From: Candidatus Helicobacter avicola
GTDB lineage: Bacteria; Campylobacterota; Campylobacteria; Campylobacterales; Helicobacteraceae
NCBI GenBank assembly: GCA_019112865.1
Contig: DXIN01000006.1
Location: 1-35,359 of the forward strand
Direction: 5' to 3'
DNA length: 35,359 bases
Each line of letters starts with the position of its first letter. The stretch's first letter is position 1. A model generated the notes under the pieces. It did no database searches. It worked only from the letters and a program-made list of their open reading frames with translations, and was not told the origin of the DNA. This document shows, one piece after another, positions 18,313-28,042 of this stretch. The translations under genes were made by a program, and so were the position numbers.

Positions 18313-19947
18313 ATGGGTTTTGCCAACAATGTGAGTGTGCGATGGAAACTAAGGGCATTTCCTATTTTTTTGGCAATTATTTTTATTGCTATCTATGGTA
18401 TGTTTAAAACCGAAAGTATAAAAGCCAATCAACGGCTTCTCCAAAATGAAGCAGTAACAGAAATACAAATCAAATTTTTGCGTGGTGGGCAACTCTTTTA
18501 TCAAAATAATAGAACAACTGACGCTTACAAAGAATTTATTAGCACTATCAACGAAATGGTAGTAGATTTAGGGAATATACACCAAAGCCTCATCACACAA
18601 AAAGACAAAGAAATGCTAGATTCTGTTATTCTTGGCTTCAAAGACTATGCCAAAGCCTTAGAAGAGACTATGCAAGCCCGCCTCGTCGTAGCGCAAGGGG
18701 GAGGTGTGAGCACTATGGATAATTATGCCAAACGCAATGCTGCTATGCGCAAAGAATCTTCAGATAAACTCAATGAATTTTCCAAATACATCAATGAGCA
18801 AACTTCGGTTTCCTTTAAGTTTATTGATACAATTATGCTTATTATGATTGTGGGTGCAATCATATTTTTTACTATCCTTTCTTTTTTGCTTATTTGGAGC
18901 ATTTCAAAACCCATCAAAAAGCTTAGTGAATATATTGTCTCTTTTTGTGCGTATATCAACAACCAAACACAATCCATTGAGCCAATTAGCATTAAAAGCA
19001 AAGATGAGTTTGGTCAAATGGCGCAGATTCTGACACAAAATATCTCAAAGGTGCAGCAAGGACTAAAGGCAGATAACGCAATGATACAAGAAAGCACTGA
19101 AGTTATCAAAAAAGCAAGCAGTGGTTATCTCAAACTTGATATTAAATCTATCCCACACAACCCAAACTTAATCGAACTCCAAAAACTCTTTAATGAACTT
19201 TTGCGAAATTTTTATGCAAATATTCAAATTGTGCGTGATGTGCTAAAGAATTTTACGAACAACGACTTCACAGGACGCGTTGATGATACCCATCTCAATG
19301 GTATTACACAAGAACTCTTTAGGGGAGTAAATCATATGGGAGAGGAGATGAGCAAAATCCTAGGTGCGCAACTAGAGCTAGGCACAAATCTCCAAAGCAC
19401 TTCTCAAACATTGCGAGATTCGATGAATACCCTAGCGGATTCTATGCGCACACAAAGCTCAAATTTACAACATACAGCCACTTCAGTGGAGCAAATCACC
19501 TCTTCTATGCACAACATTGAGGACAAAACGACACAAGTTACAACACAAAGTGAAGATATAAAAAATATCATAGGCATCATCAAGGATATAGCAGACCAAA
19601 CAAATCTCCTAGCCCTCAATGCTGCGATTGAGGCAGCACGAGCTGGAGAGCATGGACGGGGCTTTGCAGTGGTGGCAGATGAGGTGCGCAAACTTGCAGA
19701 GAGAACGACTAAATCACTTGGAGAAATAGAGGCAAACGCCAATATGCTTATACAAGGCATTAATGAGATGGCTGAATCTGTGCGTGAGCAAGTTTCTGCT
19801 ATCAGCCTCATCAATACCGCACTAACAGAGCTTGAAAAAATCACACAAGAAAATACAGAGATTGCTATCCAAAACAATCAAATCGCCAACGAAGTCTCAA
19901 AAATAGCACTAAACTCGGTAGAGGATTCTAAGCGCAGGAAGTTTTAA
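18313..19947 (+). CDS. Methyl-accepting chemotaxis protein
   Basis: A 544-residue chemoreceptor. Transmembrane segments are at about 15-31 and 171-196, flanking a periplasmic domain of about 140 residues that is largely helical (four-helix-bundle type by appearance). A HAMP domain follows (about 197-255), and then a long cytoplasmic signalling coiled coil. The hairpin tip sequence [20 protein letters not shown] followed by [21 protein letters not shown] identifies the family and binds CheA with CheW/CheV. The C-terminus (VEDSKRRKF) has no NWxxF pentapeptide for CheR/CheB tethering, in line with Helicobacter. The ligand cannot be predicted. The ATG at 18313 follows AAGGAGA. It converges on gltS with only 13 bases between. 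Confidence 0.95.
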   Translation: MGFANNVSVRWKLRAFPIFLAIIFIAIYGMFKTESIKANQRLLQNEAVTEIQIKFLRGGQLFYQNNRTTDAYKEFISTINEMVVDLGNIHQSLITQKDKEMLDSVILGFKDYAKALEETMQARLVVAQGGGVSTMDNYAKRNAAMRKESSDKLNEFSKYINEQTSVSFKFIDTIMLIMIVGAIIFFTILSFLLIWSISKPIKKLSEYIVSFCAYINNQTQSIEPISIKSKDEFGQMAQILTQNISKVQQGLKADNAMIQESTEVIKKASSGYLKLDIKSIPHNPNLIELQKLFNELLRNFYANIQIVRDVLKNFTNNDFTGRVDDTHLNGITQELFRGVNHMGEEMSKILGAQLELGTNLQSTSQTLRDSMNTLADSMRTQSSNLQHTATSVEQITSSMHNIEDKTTQVTTQSEDIKNIIGIIKDIADQTNLLALNAAIEAARAGEHGRGFAVVADEVRKLAERTTKSLGEIEANANMLIQGINEMAESVREQVSAISLINTALTELEKITQENTEIAIQNNQIANEVSKIALNSVEDSKRRKF

Positions 19948-19960
19948 GCCTCCTAACGCT

Positions 19961-21175
19961 TTATTTGGGGAAAACAGGCGACAGCAACATACCGCTTATT
20001 ACCACAGAGTTCAAAATATCCACAAAAAAAGCACCAACTAATGGCACAATGACAAATGCCATATGACTTATACCATAATGGTGTGTAACCGCTTGCATAT
20101 TGACCATAGCCGTAGGCGTCGCTCCCAGCCCAAAGCCACAATGCCCAGCGGAGAGCACACACGCATCATAATCCCTCCCACAGAATCTAAAGGTAACAAA
20201 CACCGCATACAAAACCATCACCACCACTTGAGCTACCAAAATAACAATCATTGGCAATGCTAAAGACACCAAATCAAGGATATTGATATTCATCAATGCA
20301 AAGGCTAAAAAAAGTGCAAGACTTACATTGCCCAAAACACCCATTTCTCTGTCAAACACATGGTGAATACGACTTGCTGAAAGGATATTACGCAAGGCTG
20401 CTCCGATAAACAAACACCACACAAATGTCGGAATAGTAAAAGGAGAGCCATGCAATAAATCCGCAATAAGCGTGCCACAAAGCAAGCAAATAGCAATGAG
20501 CGCGAGAGATTCTACAAATGAAGTAGCAGTGATAAGTCGCACCTTTGTGGGTTCTTCAAAGATATTTTCACTCACATTTTCGAAGTCTTTGTTATGTGAT
20601 TTTGGATCAAGTTTGTGCCGTTTCATCAAATAATGTGCTACTGGACCACCTATAATACCCCCAGCAATCAATCCAAAAGTCGCACACGCCATAGCAACAC
20701 CATCGGCAATGCCAAAATGGTATGGGCTTGCTTCAAATACCTTTGCCCAGGCAGCCCCAGTGCCATGCCCTCCGCTCATCGTGATAGACCCTCCTAGAAG
20801 CCCTATGAGTGGATTTACTCCCATTAAACTTGCAAGGATAATCCCTACAATGTTTTGAATAATCAAAAGTCCTAACACCACAGCCAAAAACACAATGAGA
20901 ATCTTTCCGCCCTTTTTGAGTGAAGCAAAATCCGCGCTCAAGCCAATACTTGCATAAAAAGCCAAAAGTAGCGGTTCCTGTAACGATGCATCAAAAGTAA
21001 GCTTGATACCAAAATAGTGAGCAAAAATAAAAAGCCCAATCGCCACGATAACCCCACCCACCACTGGCTCTGGGATATTGTAATAAGACAAAAATCCAAC
21101 CTTAGAAACGATAAATCGTCCAAGAAGCAAGACAAAAACCAAAGACACCAAAGTAGCATAAAAATTAAATTCCAT
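19961..21175 (-). CDS. gltS: Sodium/glutamate symporter
   Basis: A 404-residue inner-membrane transporter of the ESS (GltS) family that imports glutamate with Na+. The product is almost wholly hydrophobic with about ten to twelve membrane segments. Two re-entrant-loop motifs rich in Gly/Ser are seen, GGSITMSGGHGTGAAW in the first half and AGHCGFGLGATPTAMVNM in the second, the paired signature of this family's inverted-repeat fold. The loop KRHKLDPKSHNKDFENVSEN separates the halves. The ATG is preceded by GAGGA. A TATACT -10-like box lies at 21221-21226 (minus strand). Length is standard. Confidence 0.95.
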   Translation of the reverse strand: MEFNFYATLVSLVFVLLLGRFIVSKVGFLSYYNIPEPVVGGVIVAIGLFIFAHYFGIKLTFDASLQEPLLLAFYASIGLSADFASLKKGGKILIVFLAVVLGLLIIQNIVGIILASLMGVNPLIGLLGGSITMSGGHGTGAAWAKVFEASPYHFGIADGVAMACATFGLIAGGIIGGPVAHYLMKRHKLDPKSHNKDFENVSENIFEEPTKVRLITATSFVESLALIAICLLCGTLIADLLHGSPFTIPTFVWCLFIGAALRNILSASRIHHVFDREMGVLGNVSLALFLAFALMNINILDLVSLALPMIVILVAQVVVMVLYAVFVTFRFCGRDYDACVLSAGHCGFGLGATPTAMVNMQAVTHHYGISHMAFVIVPLVGAFFVDILNSVVISGMLLSPVFPK

Positions 21176-21220
21176 AGATCTGTCCTCACAAACTAATATA
21201 AACCAAATTTTAGGGGGCTA

Positions 21221-21226
21221 AGTATA
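21221..21226 (-). promoter_or_regulatory. Possible -10 box of gltS
   Basis: TATACT on the minus strand about 45 bp before the gltS ATG, in the 91-bp gap after the EamA-type gene. A near-consensus match only. Confidence 0.35.
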
Positions 21227-21266
21227 GCCAAAATTCCCATAAAATTTTCTCTCTAAATCTTAAATT

Positions 21267-22172
21267 TTAATGAAAATACTTTCTAAGCCAATGCAAATGT
21301 GAAGCCTTATAAATACTAAGCATATAAATAGCCAAGATTGCTAATATACAACCTATAATCGTGCGAACATCAGGCTCCTCTCCAAGTATGAAGAAAGAAA
21401 AGACAAGCGCAAAGACCGGCACAAGTAGCAAAAAACTTCCTCCCCTATGCACACCCAGCACTTCCACACCTTTGTAAAAAATACTCGTAGCCACCACCAC
21501 CGAAAGAATACTCACAACCAAAAAACAAATCCAAAACACAGAATCTGCCGCCTCCAAACTTTCTTTTATTCCCTCTCCAAAGACCAAATATGGAGCAAAC
21601 AGCAAAGCACTAATACACGAAACATAACAATTAAATTTCAAAGGGTGCAAAAGTGCCTTTTTACTCACTAGGGTTACAAATGTCCAAGCAAGTGCAGCCC
21701 CCACAAAAAAGAGATTAAAAGGATTAAGCAATGATGAAAAATCCTCTATGTGCAGTAAAAATATCCCAGACACAAATCCCAAAACAAGCCCTAATTTCTC
21801 ACGCACACTCACATAAACTCCACCAAATACCATACTCAAAAGCGAACCAAAGATAGGCGAAAGTGTCATCGTAATAACCCCTGCTCTTCCCGCATCACCA
21901 AAGGTAAGTCCTTGAAAAAATAGCAAAGAGTATAGGGCATTACACACGCCAGCAACAAAAATCAAGACAAGCTCTTTTTTACGCGGCAAAAGTGGGATTT
22001 TAAAAACAAACATCAAGGGCAAGATACATACCCACACACTTACAAATCGCATAAATGCAATAAGATAAGGGTGGGCTTGCTGGATTAGAATCTTAGAACA
22101 AGGCCAAGAAACCGCCCAAAGCGACATAGCAAAAAACATTGCGATGATATAAAATCGTTCTGTGCGATCCAC
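21267..22172 (-). CDS. EamA/DMT-family transporter
   Basis: A 301-residue inner-membrane protein with ten predicted membrane helices arranged as two EamA repeats (about 8-140 and 150-290). Family cues are the first-helix SWPCSKILIQQAHPYLIAFMRF stretch (broken here after SKIL), the loop ALYSLLFFQGLTFGDAGRAG, the end of repeat one at LSPIFGSLLSMVFGG, and LLVPVFALVFSFFILGEEPD in repeat two. Members export metabolites or amino acids; the substrate is unknown. The start is GTG with AAGGAG five bases upstream. It lies upstream of gltS on the same strand and divergent from cstA. Confidence 0.88.
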   Translation of the reverse strand: MDRTERFYIIAMFFAMSLWAVSWPCSKILIQQAHPYLIAFMRFVSVWVCILPLMFVFKIPLLPRKKELVLIFVAGVCNALYSLLFFQGLTFGDAGRAGVITMTLSPIFGSLLSMVFGGVYVSVREKLGLVLGFVSGIFLLHIEDFSSLLNPFNLFFVGAALAWTFVTLVSKKALLHPLKFNCYVSCISALLFAPYLVFGEGIKESLEAADSVFWICFLVVSILSVVVATSIFYKGVEVLGVHRGGSFLLLVPVFALVFSFFILGEEPDVRTIIGCILAILAIYMLSIYKASHLHWLRKYFH

Positions 22173-22313
22173 ACACGCTCCTTAGGGTAGATATTTGCAC
22201 GGCATTATGCAACAAGCCCACTTAGTTTTTCTTTTAATACTTCATTTTACAATCCACTATCCCTTTAAAAATGTTACATCTTCTCACTCACAAAACAAAC
22301 TTACTCAAAAACC

Positions 22314-22341
22314 TTGACTTAAGAGAAAAATATTTTATAAA
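22314..22341 (+). promoter_or_regulatory. Promoter of cstA with both -35 and -10 elements
   Basis: TTGACT (22314-22319) and TATAAA (22336-22341) are separated by 16 bp, a near-consensus sigma-70 pair about 50 bp before the cstA start. A recognisable -35 is unusual compared with the other promoters in this window. Confidence 0.55.
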
Positions 22342-22392
22342 ATGAAACTTAAAGCACATTAAGTGAATAAAATTTCAATGCAAAGGGAGAGT

Positions 22393-24570
22393 ATGAACAA
22401 AGCTTTGAGTATGTTGCTATGGGCGTTAATAGCACTTGTTGGGGCGTGGTGTTTTGGGGTGCTTGCACTCCATACTGGAGAGAGTATTAGTGCGATATGG
22501 ATTGTAGTGGCAGCAGTGTGTATCTATGCCATAGCCTATCGCTACTATTCCAAATACATTGCTTACAGAGTCCTTGGACTTGATGATAATCGTGCTACAC
22601 CAGCGGTGGCTAACAACGATGGGCATGACTTCGTGCCGACAAACAAAATCGTGCTTTTTGGACATCATTTCGCTGCTATTGCTGGAGCTGGTCCTCTTGT
22701 AGGTCCTATCCTCGCCGCACAAATGGGATATTTGCCTAGTATGATTTGGATTGTAGTAGGCGTGGTGCTTGCGGGTGCGGTGCATGATTTTACCGTGCTT
22801 TTTATCTCTATGCGCAGAGATGGTAAGAGTTTGGGCGAAATCATTAAACTTGAGCTTGGCAAAGGCGTGGGAAGTATCGCTATGCTTGGGATTTTAGGCA
22901 TTATGATGCTTATTATTGCTATTTTGGCACTTGTGGTGGTCAATGCCCTTGCAGAATCTCCCTGGGGACTTTTTACTATTGCTATGACAATTCCTATTGC
23001 TATCTATATGGGAATCCATATGCGTTTTTTGCGTCCTGGCAGGATTGGTGAGGCGAGTATCATTGGTTTTGCGTTGTTGCTTTTGGCACTCTATTATGGA
23101 CGTGCCGTGGCAGAAAGCCCAACTCTCGCACCACTTTTTACACTAAGTCCGGTTACACTCACTTATGTGATGATTGCCTATGGGTTTGTAGCAGCAATCC
23201 TACCAGTATGGTTTTTGCTCGCACCTAGGGATTATTTGAGCACATTTTTAAAAATCGGTGTGATTGTGCTGATGGCTGCTGGGATTCTTGTAGTCGCTCC
23301 TGATGTGCAATTTCAGAGTGTAACGAAGTTTATTGATGGTAGCGGACCTGTCTTTAGCGGCAAGCTCTTTCCATTTTTGTTTATTACTATTGCTTGTGGT
23401 GCGATAAGCGGATTCCACGCGCTTATCTCAAGTGGCACGACACCCAAAATGCTAGAACGTGAATCTCACGCACGAATGGTGGGCTATGGCTCAATGCTTA
23501 TGGAATCTGCTGTGGCAATTATGGCACTCATTGCAGCTATAATCCTCACGCCCGGTTTGTATTTCTCTGTCAATGTCGCACCTGCTGCGCTGGGAACAAG
23601 CGCATTTTACGATGGTAGTGCGTTAAAAGATGCTATTGGTGCTGCACAAGCGGCTGCACAAACGATTAGTTCTTGGGGATTTGTCGTTACGCCCGAACAG
23701 ATTCTTAATACCGCTAACGACATCGGCGAAAAAACGATTTTGAGTAAAACCGGTGGTGCGCCTACCTTTGCCATTGGATTGGCGACTATTATTTCACAAG
23801 TGCCACTATTTTCTCAAGGCTCTATTGCATTTTGGTATCACTTTGCTATTTTGTTTGAAGCACTCTTTATCCTCACAGCCGTTGATGCAGGGACTAGAGC
23901 TGGACGCTTTATGGTGCAAGATGTGCTAGGCAATGTCTATAAACCATTTGGTAATATTCACTCAATGTTTTATGGAATCTTGGCAACCCTACTTTGCGTT
24001 GCAGGCTGGGGCTATATCCTCTACCAAGGTGTTACAGACCCACAAGGTGGGGTAAAATCACTTTGGACACTTTTTGGTGTATCAAACCAAATGTTGGCAG
24101 GTATGGCATTGCTCACCGTGATTGCTATATTATTCAAAATGGGCAAAGGCAAACAAGCGTGGATTGCGATTTTGCCAGCTATCTGGGTGCTTGTAAGCAC
24201 ACTTTATGCAGGACTTTTAAAACTCCTTCCAGCAAATGGCGAAAAACTTCACGATTCTGTAAGTCATATAGCACTTTGGCAAAACAACAAAGCAGCCGCA
24301 GCCTCTAAACTTGCGGAGATAGCAACAACAACGGATCCTGAACTCGTAGCCAATCTTAGCGCACAAGCTCAAAAACTTAGCCTCATCGCTAGCAATAATT
24401 TGCTCAATGCGATTTTATGTGGGTTCTTTATGTTTGTTACTTGCCTCATTCTCGTGCAATGTATCAGAATCTCTCTCAAATCCGCAAATGGCAAATCAAC
24501 CATACCACTTGCTGAATCTCCGTATGTAAAAGCGAGTGATTTTGATGGAAAGATTGCCGTGCATAAATGA
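22393..24570 (+). CDS. cstA: Carbon starvation protein CstA (peptide/pyruvate transporter family)
   Basis: A 725-residue inner-membrane protein with about 16 membrane segments. Conserved CstA features are visible: YRYYSKYIAYRVLGLDD, HDFVPTNKIVLFGHHFAAIAGAGPLVGP (in two parts), LAGAVHDFTVLFISMRRDGKSLGE, ISSGTTPKML and DAGTRAGRFMVQD. E. coli CstA imports pyruvate, and Campylobacter CstA has been linked to peptide use; which applies here is open. The frame opens with GTG at 22363, but the ATG at 22393 has AAGGGAG and aligns with the usual N-terminus, so it is chosen. The downstream YbdD-like gene overlaps by four bases, the normal arrangement. Confidence 0.95.
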   Translation: MNKALSMLLWALIALVGAWCFGVLALHTGESISAIWIVVAAVCIYAIAYRYYSKYIAYRVLGLDDNRATPAVANNDGHDFVPTNKIVLFGHHFAAIAGAGPLVGPILAAQMGYLPSMIWIVVGVVLAGAVHDFTVLFISMRRDGKSLGEIIKLELGKGVGSIAMLGILGIMMLIIAILALVVVNALAESPWGLFTIAMTIPIAIYMGIHMRFLRPGRIGEASIIGFALLLLALYYGRAVAESPTLAPLFTLSPVTLTYVMIAYGFVAAILPVWFLLAPRDYLSTFLKIGVIVLMAAGILVVAPDVQFQSVTKFIDGSGPVFSGKLFPFLFITIACGAISGFHALISSGTTPKMLERESHARMVGYGSMLMESAVAIMALIAAIILTPGLYFSVNVAPAALGTSAFYDGSALKDAIGAAQAAAQTISSWGFVVTPEQILNTANDIGEKTILSKTGGAPTFAIGLATIISQVPLFSQGSIAFWYHFAILFEALFILTAVDAGTRAGRFMVQDVLGNVYKPFGNIHSMFYGILATLLCVAGWGYILYQGVTDPQGGVKSLWTLFGVSNQMLAGMALLTVIAILFKMGKGKQAWIAILPAIWVLVSTLYAGLLKLLPANGEKLHDSVSHIALWQNNKAAAASKLAEIATTTDPELVANLSAQAQKLSLIASNNLLNAILCGFFMFVTCLILVQCIRISLKSANGKSTIPLAESPYVKASDFDGKIAVHK

Positions 24571-24773
24571 CATTTTCTAAATTTTGGAGAGAGGTGCGCA
24601 GAATTTATCAACGTTCCGATAGATTCTTGCACTTGCTTGTGGGTATGCCTAGCTATGATAAATACCTAGAGCATATGCGCCTCCATCACCCAGATAAAAT
24701 CCCAAAGAGCCAAAGAGAGTTCTTCAAAGATGCTATAGAAAAAAAATATGGCGCAGGAAGGACAAAGTGCTGA
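24567..24773 (+). CDS. YbdD/YjiX-family small protein (CstA partner)
   Basis: A 68-residue cytoplasmic protein of the YbdD/YjiX (DUF466) family, recognised by GMPSYDKYLEHMRLHHPD, then a KSQREFFKDAIEKKYG stretch and a terminal Cys. Genes of this family nearly always follow cstA or btsT and are thought to be needed for function of those transporters; the mechanism is not clear to me. Its ATG overlaps the cstA stop (ATGA), so the two are translationally coupled. The length matches the family. Confidence 0.93.
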   Translation: MTFSKFWREVRRIYQRSDRFLHLLVGMPSYDKYLEHMRLHHPDKIPKSQREFFKDAIEKKYGAGRTKC

Positions 24774-24884
24774 TAAGTGCGATTATGCAAGGATTGCATA
24801 CACAAAGATTCACCGAATGCACTCAAAATCTTAGCAAAAACACAAGCCACAGATTTTCTAAGGTTAAAAAAAACTTATTTATGT

Positions 24885-24890
24885 TAGAAT
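24885..24890 (+). promoter_or_regulatory. -10 box of ndk
   Basis: TAGAAT preceded by an A/T-rich stretch (TTATTTATGT), about 36 bp before the ndk ATG. The remaining 110 bp of the gap after the YbdD-like gene show no gene. Confidence 0.4.
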
Positions 24891-24925
24891 CCCTCACTTT
24901 TTAATTTTCTTTGTAGGAGTTAGAT

Positions 24926-25339
24926 ATGGAACAAACTCTCTCTATTATCAAGCCTGATGCAGTAAAAAAAGGTGTGATTGGCAAGATTATTGATAGATTT
25001 GAGAGCAATGGTCTGCGTATAGCGGCAATGAAAAAGCTACAGCTAGGACGTTGCGATGCTAAGGAGTTTTATGCCATTCATAAGGAGCGACCATTTTTTA
25101 ATGATTTGGTTGATTTTATGGTAAGTGGTCCAGTGGTAGTTATGGTGCTAGAGGGCGATAATGCTGTGGCAAAAAATCGTGAGCTTATGGGTGCGACAAA
25201 CCCCAAAGAAGCAAAAGCTGGGACAATTCGCGCGGATTTTGCTGATAGCATTGATGCAAATGCTGTGCATGGCAGTGATAGCTTAGAAAACGCTAAAAAT
25301 GAAATCGCCTTTTTCTTTGCCAAGCGGGAAATTTGCTAA
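24926..25339 (+). CDS. ndk: Nucleoside diphosphate kinase
   Basis: A 137-residue enzyme that moves the gamma phosphate of ATP onto other (d)NDPs through a phospho-histidine. The active-site motif NAVHGSDS, with its catalytic His, is present. The N-terminus [18 protein letters not shown] and the [14 protein letters not shown] block are typical. Length is standard. ATG with GGAG upstream. It heads the block followed by the yceD-like gene, rpmF, plsX and fabH, an order I recall for H. pylori. Confidence 0.97.
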   Translation: MEQTLSIIKPDAVKKGVIGKIIDRFESNGLRIAAMKKLQLGRCDAKEFYAIHKERPFFNDLVDFMVSGPVVVMVLEGDNAVAKNRELMGATNPKEAKAGTIRADFADSIDANAVHGSDSLENAKNEIAFFFAKREIC

Positions 25340-25397
25340 ATCTGTTTTTAGAATCGTAAGTTGTGCCTGGTCTTAGCTTCAAAAATACAAAAAGCGT

Positions 25398-25751
25398 ATG
25401 AAAATTGCTTTTAAAAAAATCACTTCTTCGCCCAAGCCTTTTAGCTTAGAATCTGAAGGCTTGGAGCTTAGTGGTAGTTTGGTGCGGGTAGATTCTCAAA
25501 TCTTTAAGCTTGAAGGTAAGCTTAGCGGTAGTTTGGAACTTATTTGCAACAGAAGTGGCGAAGCATTTGTGAAGCACTTTAGTGAGCCTTTGGTTTTGTA
25601 TATCTCAAATGGTCTTTGGGATACACAAAGCCAAAGTGGGCTTGATAGCCTTGATGTTATTGAGTTTTTCGATGGTTTTATAGATATAGAGTATATCCTG
25701 CAAAGCGAGATAGAATCTATCAAAATGGATTATCACATAAAAGGAGAATAA
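25398..25751 (+). CDS. YceD/DUF177-family protein
   Basis: A 117-residue protein placed directly before rpmF, the usual site of YceD (DUF177). The core [21 protein letters not shown] keeps one Cys of the family's CxRC-type motif (CNRS here, so the second Cys is missing). A later acidic strand region [22 protein letters not shown] fits the family. YceD proteins are thought to act in ribosome or rRNA processing, with the exact role unsettled. The rpmF ribosome site (AAGGAG) lies within its last codons, so the two are probably co-translated. Confidence 0.8.
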   Translation: MKIAFKKITSSPKPFSLESEGLELSGSLVRVDSQIFKLEGKLSGSLELICNRSGEAFVKHFSEPLVLYISNGLWDTQSQSGLDSLDVIEFFDGFIDIEYILQSEIESIKMDYHIKGE

Positions 25752-25752
25752 T

Positions 25753-25902
25753 ATGGTAGTTCCAAAAAGAAGAGTGAGCAAAACCCGAGCAGCAAAGCGA
25801 AGGACACATTATAAAGTCAGCCTTGCAATGCCTATCAAAGACAAAGATGGTAGCTGGAAAATGCCTCATCGCATTAACAAGTTTAGCGGACAATACAAAT
25901 AA
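25753..25902 (+). CDS. rpmF: 50S ribosomal protein L32
   Basis: A 49-residue basic protein, [20 protein letters not shown] and then [10 protein letters not shown] through KFSGQYK, with the L32 N-terminus ([14 protein letters not shown]). The zinc-binding Cys residues found in many L32 proteins are absent, so this is a zinc-free form, as in other Campylobacterota. The gene was found by reading the gap between the yceD-like gene and plsX. AAGGAG lies seven bases upstream, inside the preceding gene. It sits one base after the yceD-like stop. Confidence 0.96.
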   Translation: MVVPKRRVSKTRAAKRRTHYKVSLAMPIKDKDGSWKMPHRINKFSGQYK

Positions 25903-25959
25903 TAGGACAAATCAATACTTACACGCACAAGTGTGTGCAGTGTGAAATGGGAGGTATCG

Positions 25960-26943
25960 ATGCAAAAGATTGCCATTGATGTAATGGGCGCAGATCATGG
26001 CGTGGAGCCTATTGTGCTTGGTGTCGTAGAGGCACTAAGACATAAGCAGTTTGAAGCTCTCATCGTGGGTGATGAAGCCCAAATCACTCCACTGATACCA
26101 GCTGAACTCACAAATCGCGTGCAAATCGTGCATTGTGTAGATTATATCAAAATGGAAGAGAGTGCTGCAAGTGCCTCAAAACGCAAAGAATCCTCTATCT
26201 TTATCGCCACAGAACTCGTGCGTGAAGGTAAAGCCGATGCGCTTGTCTCACCCGGACATAGTGGTGCGACTATGAGTCTTGCGACCCTTAAGCTTGGGAG
26301 GATTAAAGGTGTTTCGCGTCCGGCTATCTGCACTACTATGCCCACTATCAATGATAATCCGAGTATGATACTTGATGCGGGGGCAAATACAGATTGTAAG
26401 CCGGAGTATTTGGTGGATTTCGCCATTATGGGACATGAGTATGCCAAGAATGTAATGGGCTATGCCAATCCACGTGTGGGACTTCTCTCTAATGGCGAGG
26501 AAGATACTAAGGGCAATGATCTCACAAAAGCAACCTTCCCATTACTAAAAAAGTTTGATTTTTTTAAAGGCAATGTAGAGGGACGTGATATTTTTAATGG
26601 TAGTGTCGATGTAATCGTGTGTGATGGGTTTTCGGGGAACCTCGTATTAAAAGCAAGTGAGGGTGTGGCAAGCGCGATTTCTCACATACTTAAGTCGGAG
26701 ATTAAAAAATGCCCTATTCGCGCTCTTGGTGCCTTGCTTATGAAAGGTGTGTTTAAAAACCTTAAGAAAAAAATTGATCATAGCGAGTATGGTGGTGCGC
26801 CACTACTAGGCGTGCAAAAGGTCGTCATCATCAGCCATGGGAGCTCAAATGCCCGTGCCATAGAATGTGCCGTGTATCAAGCATTGCACGCATTGGATTC
26901 TGAAATTTGCGCGAAACTACAAAAAGTCTTTGAATCGCGATAA
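25960..26943 (+). CDS. plsX: Phosphate acyltransferase PlsX
   Basis: A 327-residue enzyme that converts acyl-ACP to acyl-phosphate, the donor for PlsY in phospholipid synthesis. The N-terminus [19 protein letters not shown] and the blocks [36 protein letters not shown] and [20 protein letters not shown] are diagnostic. The frame is open from a GTG at 25933, but the ATG at 25960 has GGGAGG upstream and gives the family N-terminus directly. It is followed eight bases later by fabH, linking fatty-acid initiation with phospholipid entry. Confidence 0.96.
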   Translation: MQKIAIDVMGADHGVEPIVLGVVEALRHKQFEALIVGDEAQITPLIPAELTNRVQIVHCVDYIKMEESAASASKRKESSIFIATELVREGKADALVSPGHSGATMSLATLKLGRIKGVSRPAICTTMPTINDNPSMILDAGANTDCKPEYLVDFAIMGHEYAKNVMGYANPRVGLLSNGEEDTKGNDLTKATFPLLKKFDFFKGNVEGRDIFNGSVDVIVCDGFSGNLVLKASEGVASAISHILKSEIKKCPIRALGALLMKGVFKNLKKKIDHSEYGGAPLLGVQKVVIISHGSSNARAIECAVYQALHALDSEICAKLQKVFESR

Positions 26944-26951
26944 GGAATAGT

Positions 26952-27938
26952 ATGAAAGACATCTTTGCTTCACTTAAATCCATAGCTTCATATATTCCTC
27001 CTAGATGTGTAAGTAACGCAGATTTTGAAAAAACCTTGGATACAAGTGATGAGTGGATTAGTAAAAGAACGGGTATCAGAACGCGCTACTTTGCTACACC
27101 AGAGCAAAATACTAGCGATCTTGCATACGAAGCAGGTAAGCTCGCCATTGAACGCGCCAAACTTAGCCCAAATGATATTGATGCAGTCATAGTCGCCACT
27201 CTAAGTCCAGAATATCTCACTATGCCCTCTACCGCGTGTATCGCCGCATACAAGCTCGGTATCCAAAACAAGCCTGCATTTGATATTAGTGGTGCGTGCA
27301 GTGGGTTTATCTATCTCCTTAATGTTGCCAAATCCTTTATAGAATCTCGCACATATGATAATATCCTCATCATAGGGGCTGAAAAGGTAAGCTCTGTGCT
27401 AGACTTTGAGGATAGAGGCACTTGCGTGCTTTTTGGCGATGGAGGTGGTGCAGCAGTTGTGAGTGCCACAACCGATAGAAGCAAATCTATCCTTGATGTG
27501 CATATTGCTGCTAATGGAAAATATGGAGACCTACTCTACACACCTAGGTTTAATGCCACTAGCAATTCTCCAAAGCAATACTTGCAAATGAAAGGTAATG
27601 AGGTTTTTAAACAAGCAGTCAAGACACTTGCCCAAGATGTTAAAGATATTTTAGAGCATAATGCTATAAAACCTCAAGATGTCAAGTTTTTTGTCCCGCA
27701 TCAAGCAAACTTGCGTATCATCAATGCAGTAGGAGAAATGCTGGATTTTTCTCCAGATCAGATTGTGCTCACGGTGCAAAAATATGGCAACACTTCTGCT
27801 GCCTCAATTCCTATGGCGATTGATGAAATCTACAAACAAGGCAAACTTAAAAATGGGGATTTGCTCTTGCTTGATGCCTTTGGAGGCGGATTCACCTGGG
27901 GTTCTGCTCTCGTATATTTTAATGGAGAAAATTTATAA
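26952..27938 (+). CDS. fabH: 3-oxoacyl-[ACP] synthase III
   Basis: A 328-residue condensing enzyme that starts type II fatty-acid synthesis from acetyl-CoA and malonyl-ACP. The catalytic triad is visible: C116 in [13 protein letters not shown], His in PHQANLRI and Asn in KYGNTSAAS. The N-terminal block [16 protein letters not shown] and C-terminal [16 protein letters not shown] are standard. ATG with AAGGAA. It ends the ndk-to-fabH block and converges on pnp, with a hairpin between. Confidence 0.97.
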   Translation: MKDIFASLKSIASYIPPRCVSNADFEKTLDTSDEWISKRTGIRTRYFATPEQNTSDLAYEAGKLAIERAKLSPNDIDAVIVATLSPEYLTMPSTACIAAYKLGIQNKPAFDISGACSGFIYLLNVAKSFIESRTYDNILIIGAEKVSSVLDFEDRGTCVLFGDGGGAAVVSATTDRSKSILDVHIAANGKYGDLLYTPRFNATSNSPKQYLQMKGNEVFKQAVKTLAQDVKDILEHNAIKPQDVKFFVPHQANLRIINAVGEMLDFSPDQIVLTVQKYGNTSAASIPMAIDEIYKQGKLKNGDLLLLDAFGGGFTWGSALVYFNGENL

Positions 27939-27980
27939 TAAACACCACTACTCCATGTGTCATAGAGGCTATAAAAAGGT

Positions 27981-28003
27981 AGTGTGTAAATGTGCTACAC
28001 ACT
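27981..28003. terminator. Hairpin between fabH and pnp, probable terminator
   Basis: AGTGTGTA (27981-27988) and TACACACT (27996-28003) form a perfect 8-bp stem with a 7-nt loop, followed on the plus strand by CAATTTGGATTATATTT. Its place in the 104-bp gap between convergent genes supports a shared terminator. Confidence 0.5.
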
Positions 28004-28042
28004 CAATTTGGATTATATTTACCTAAACCAAAGGTGAGTTTC

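Noticed and set aside
18700-18704. G5 run in the chemoreceptor gene
   Set aside because: Too short for high-frequency slippage and lacking the flank pattern of the other tracts.
19948-19960. Terminator between the chemoreceptor gene and gltS
   Set aside because: Only 13 bases separate the stops and no hairpin fits there.
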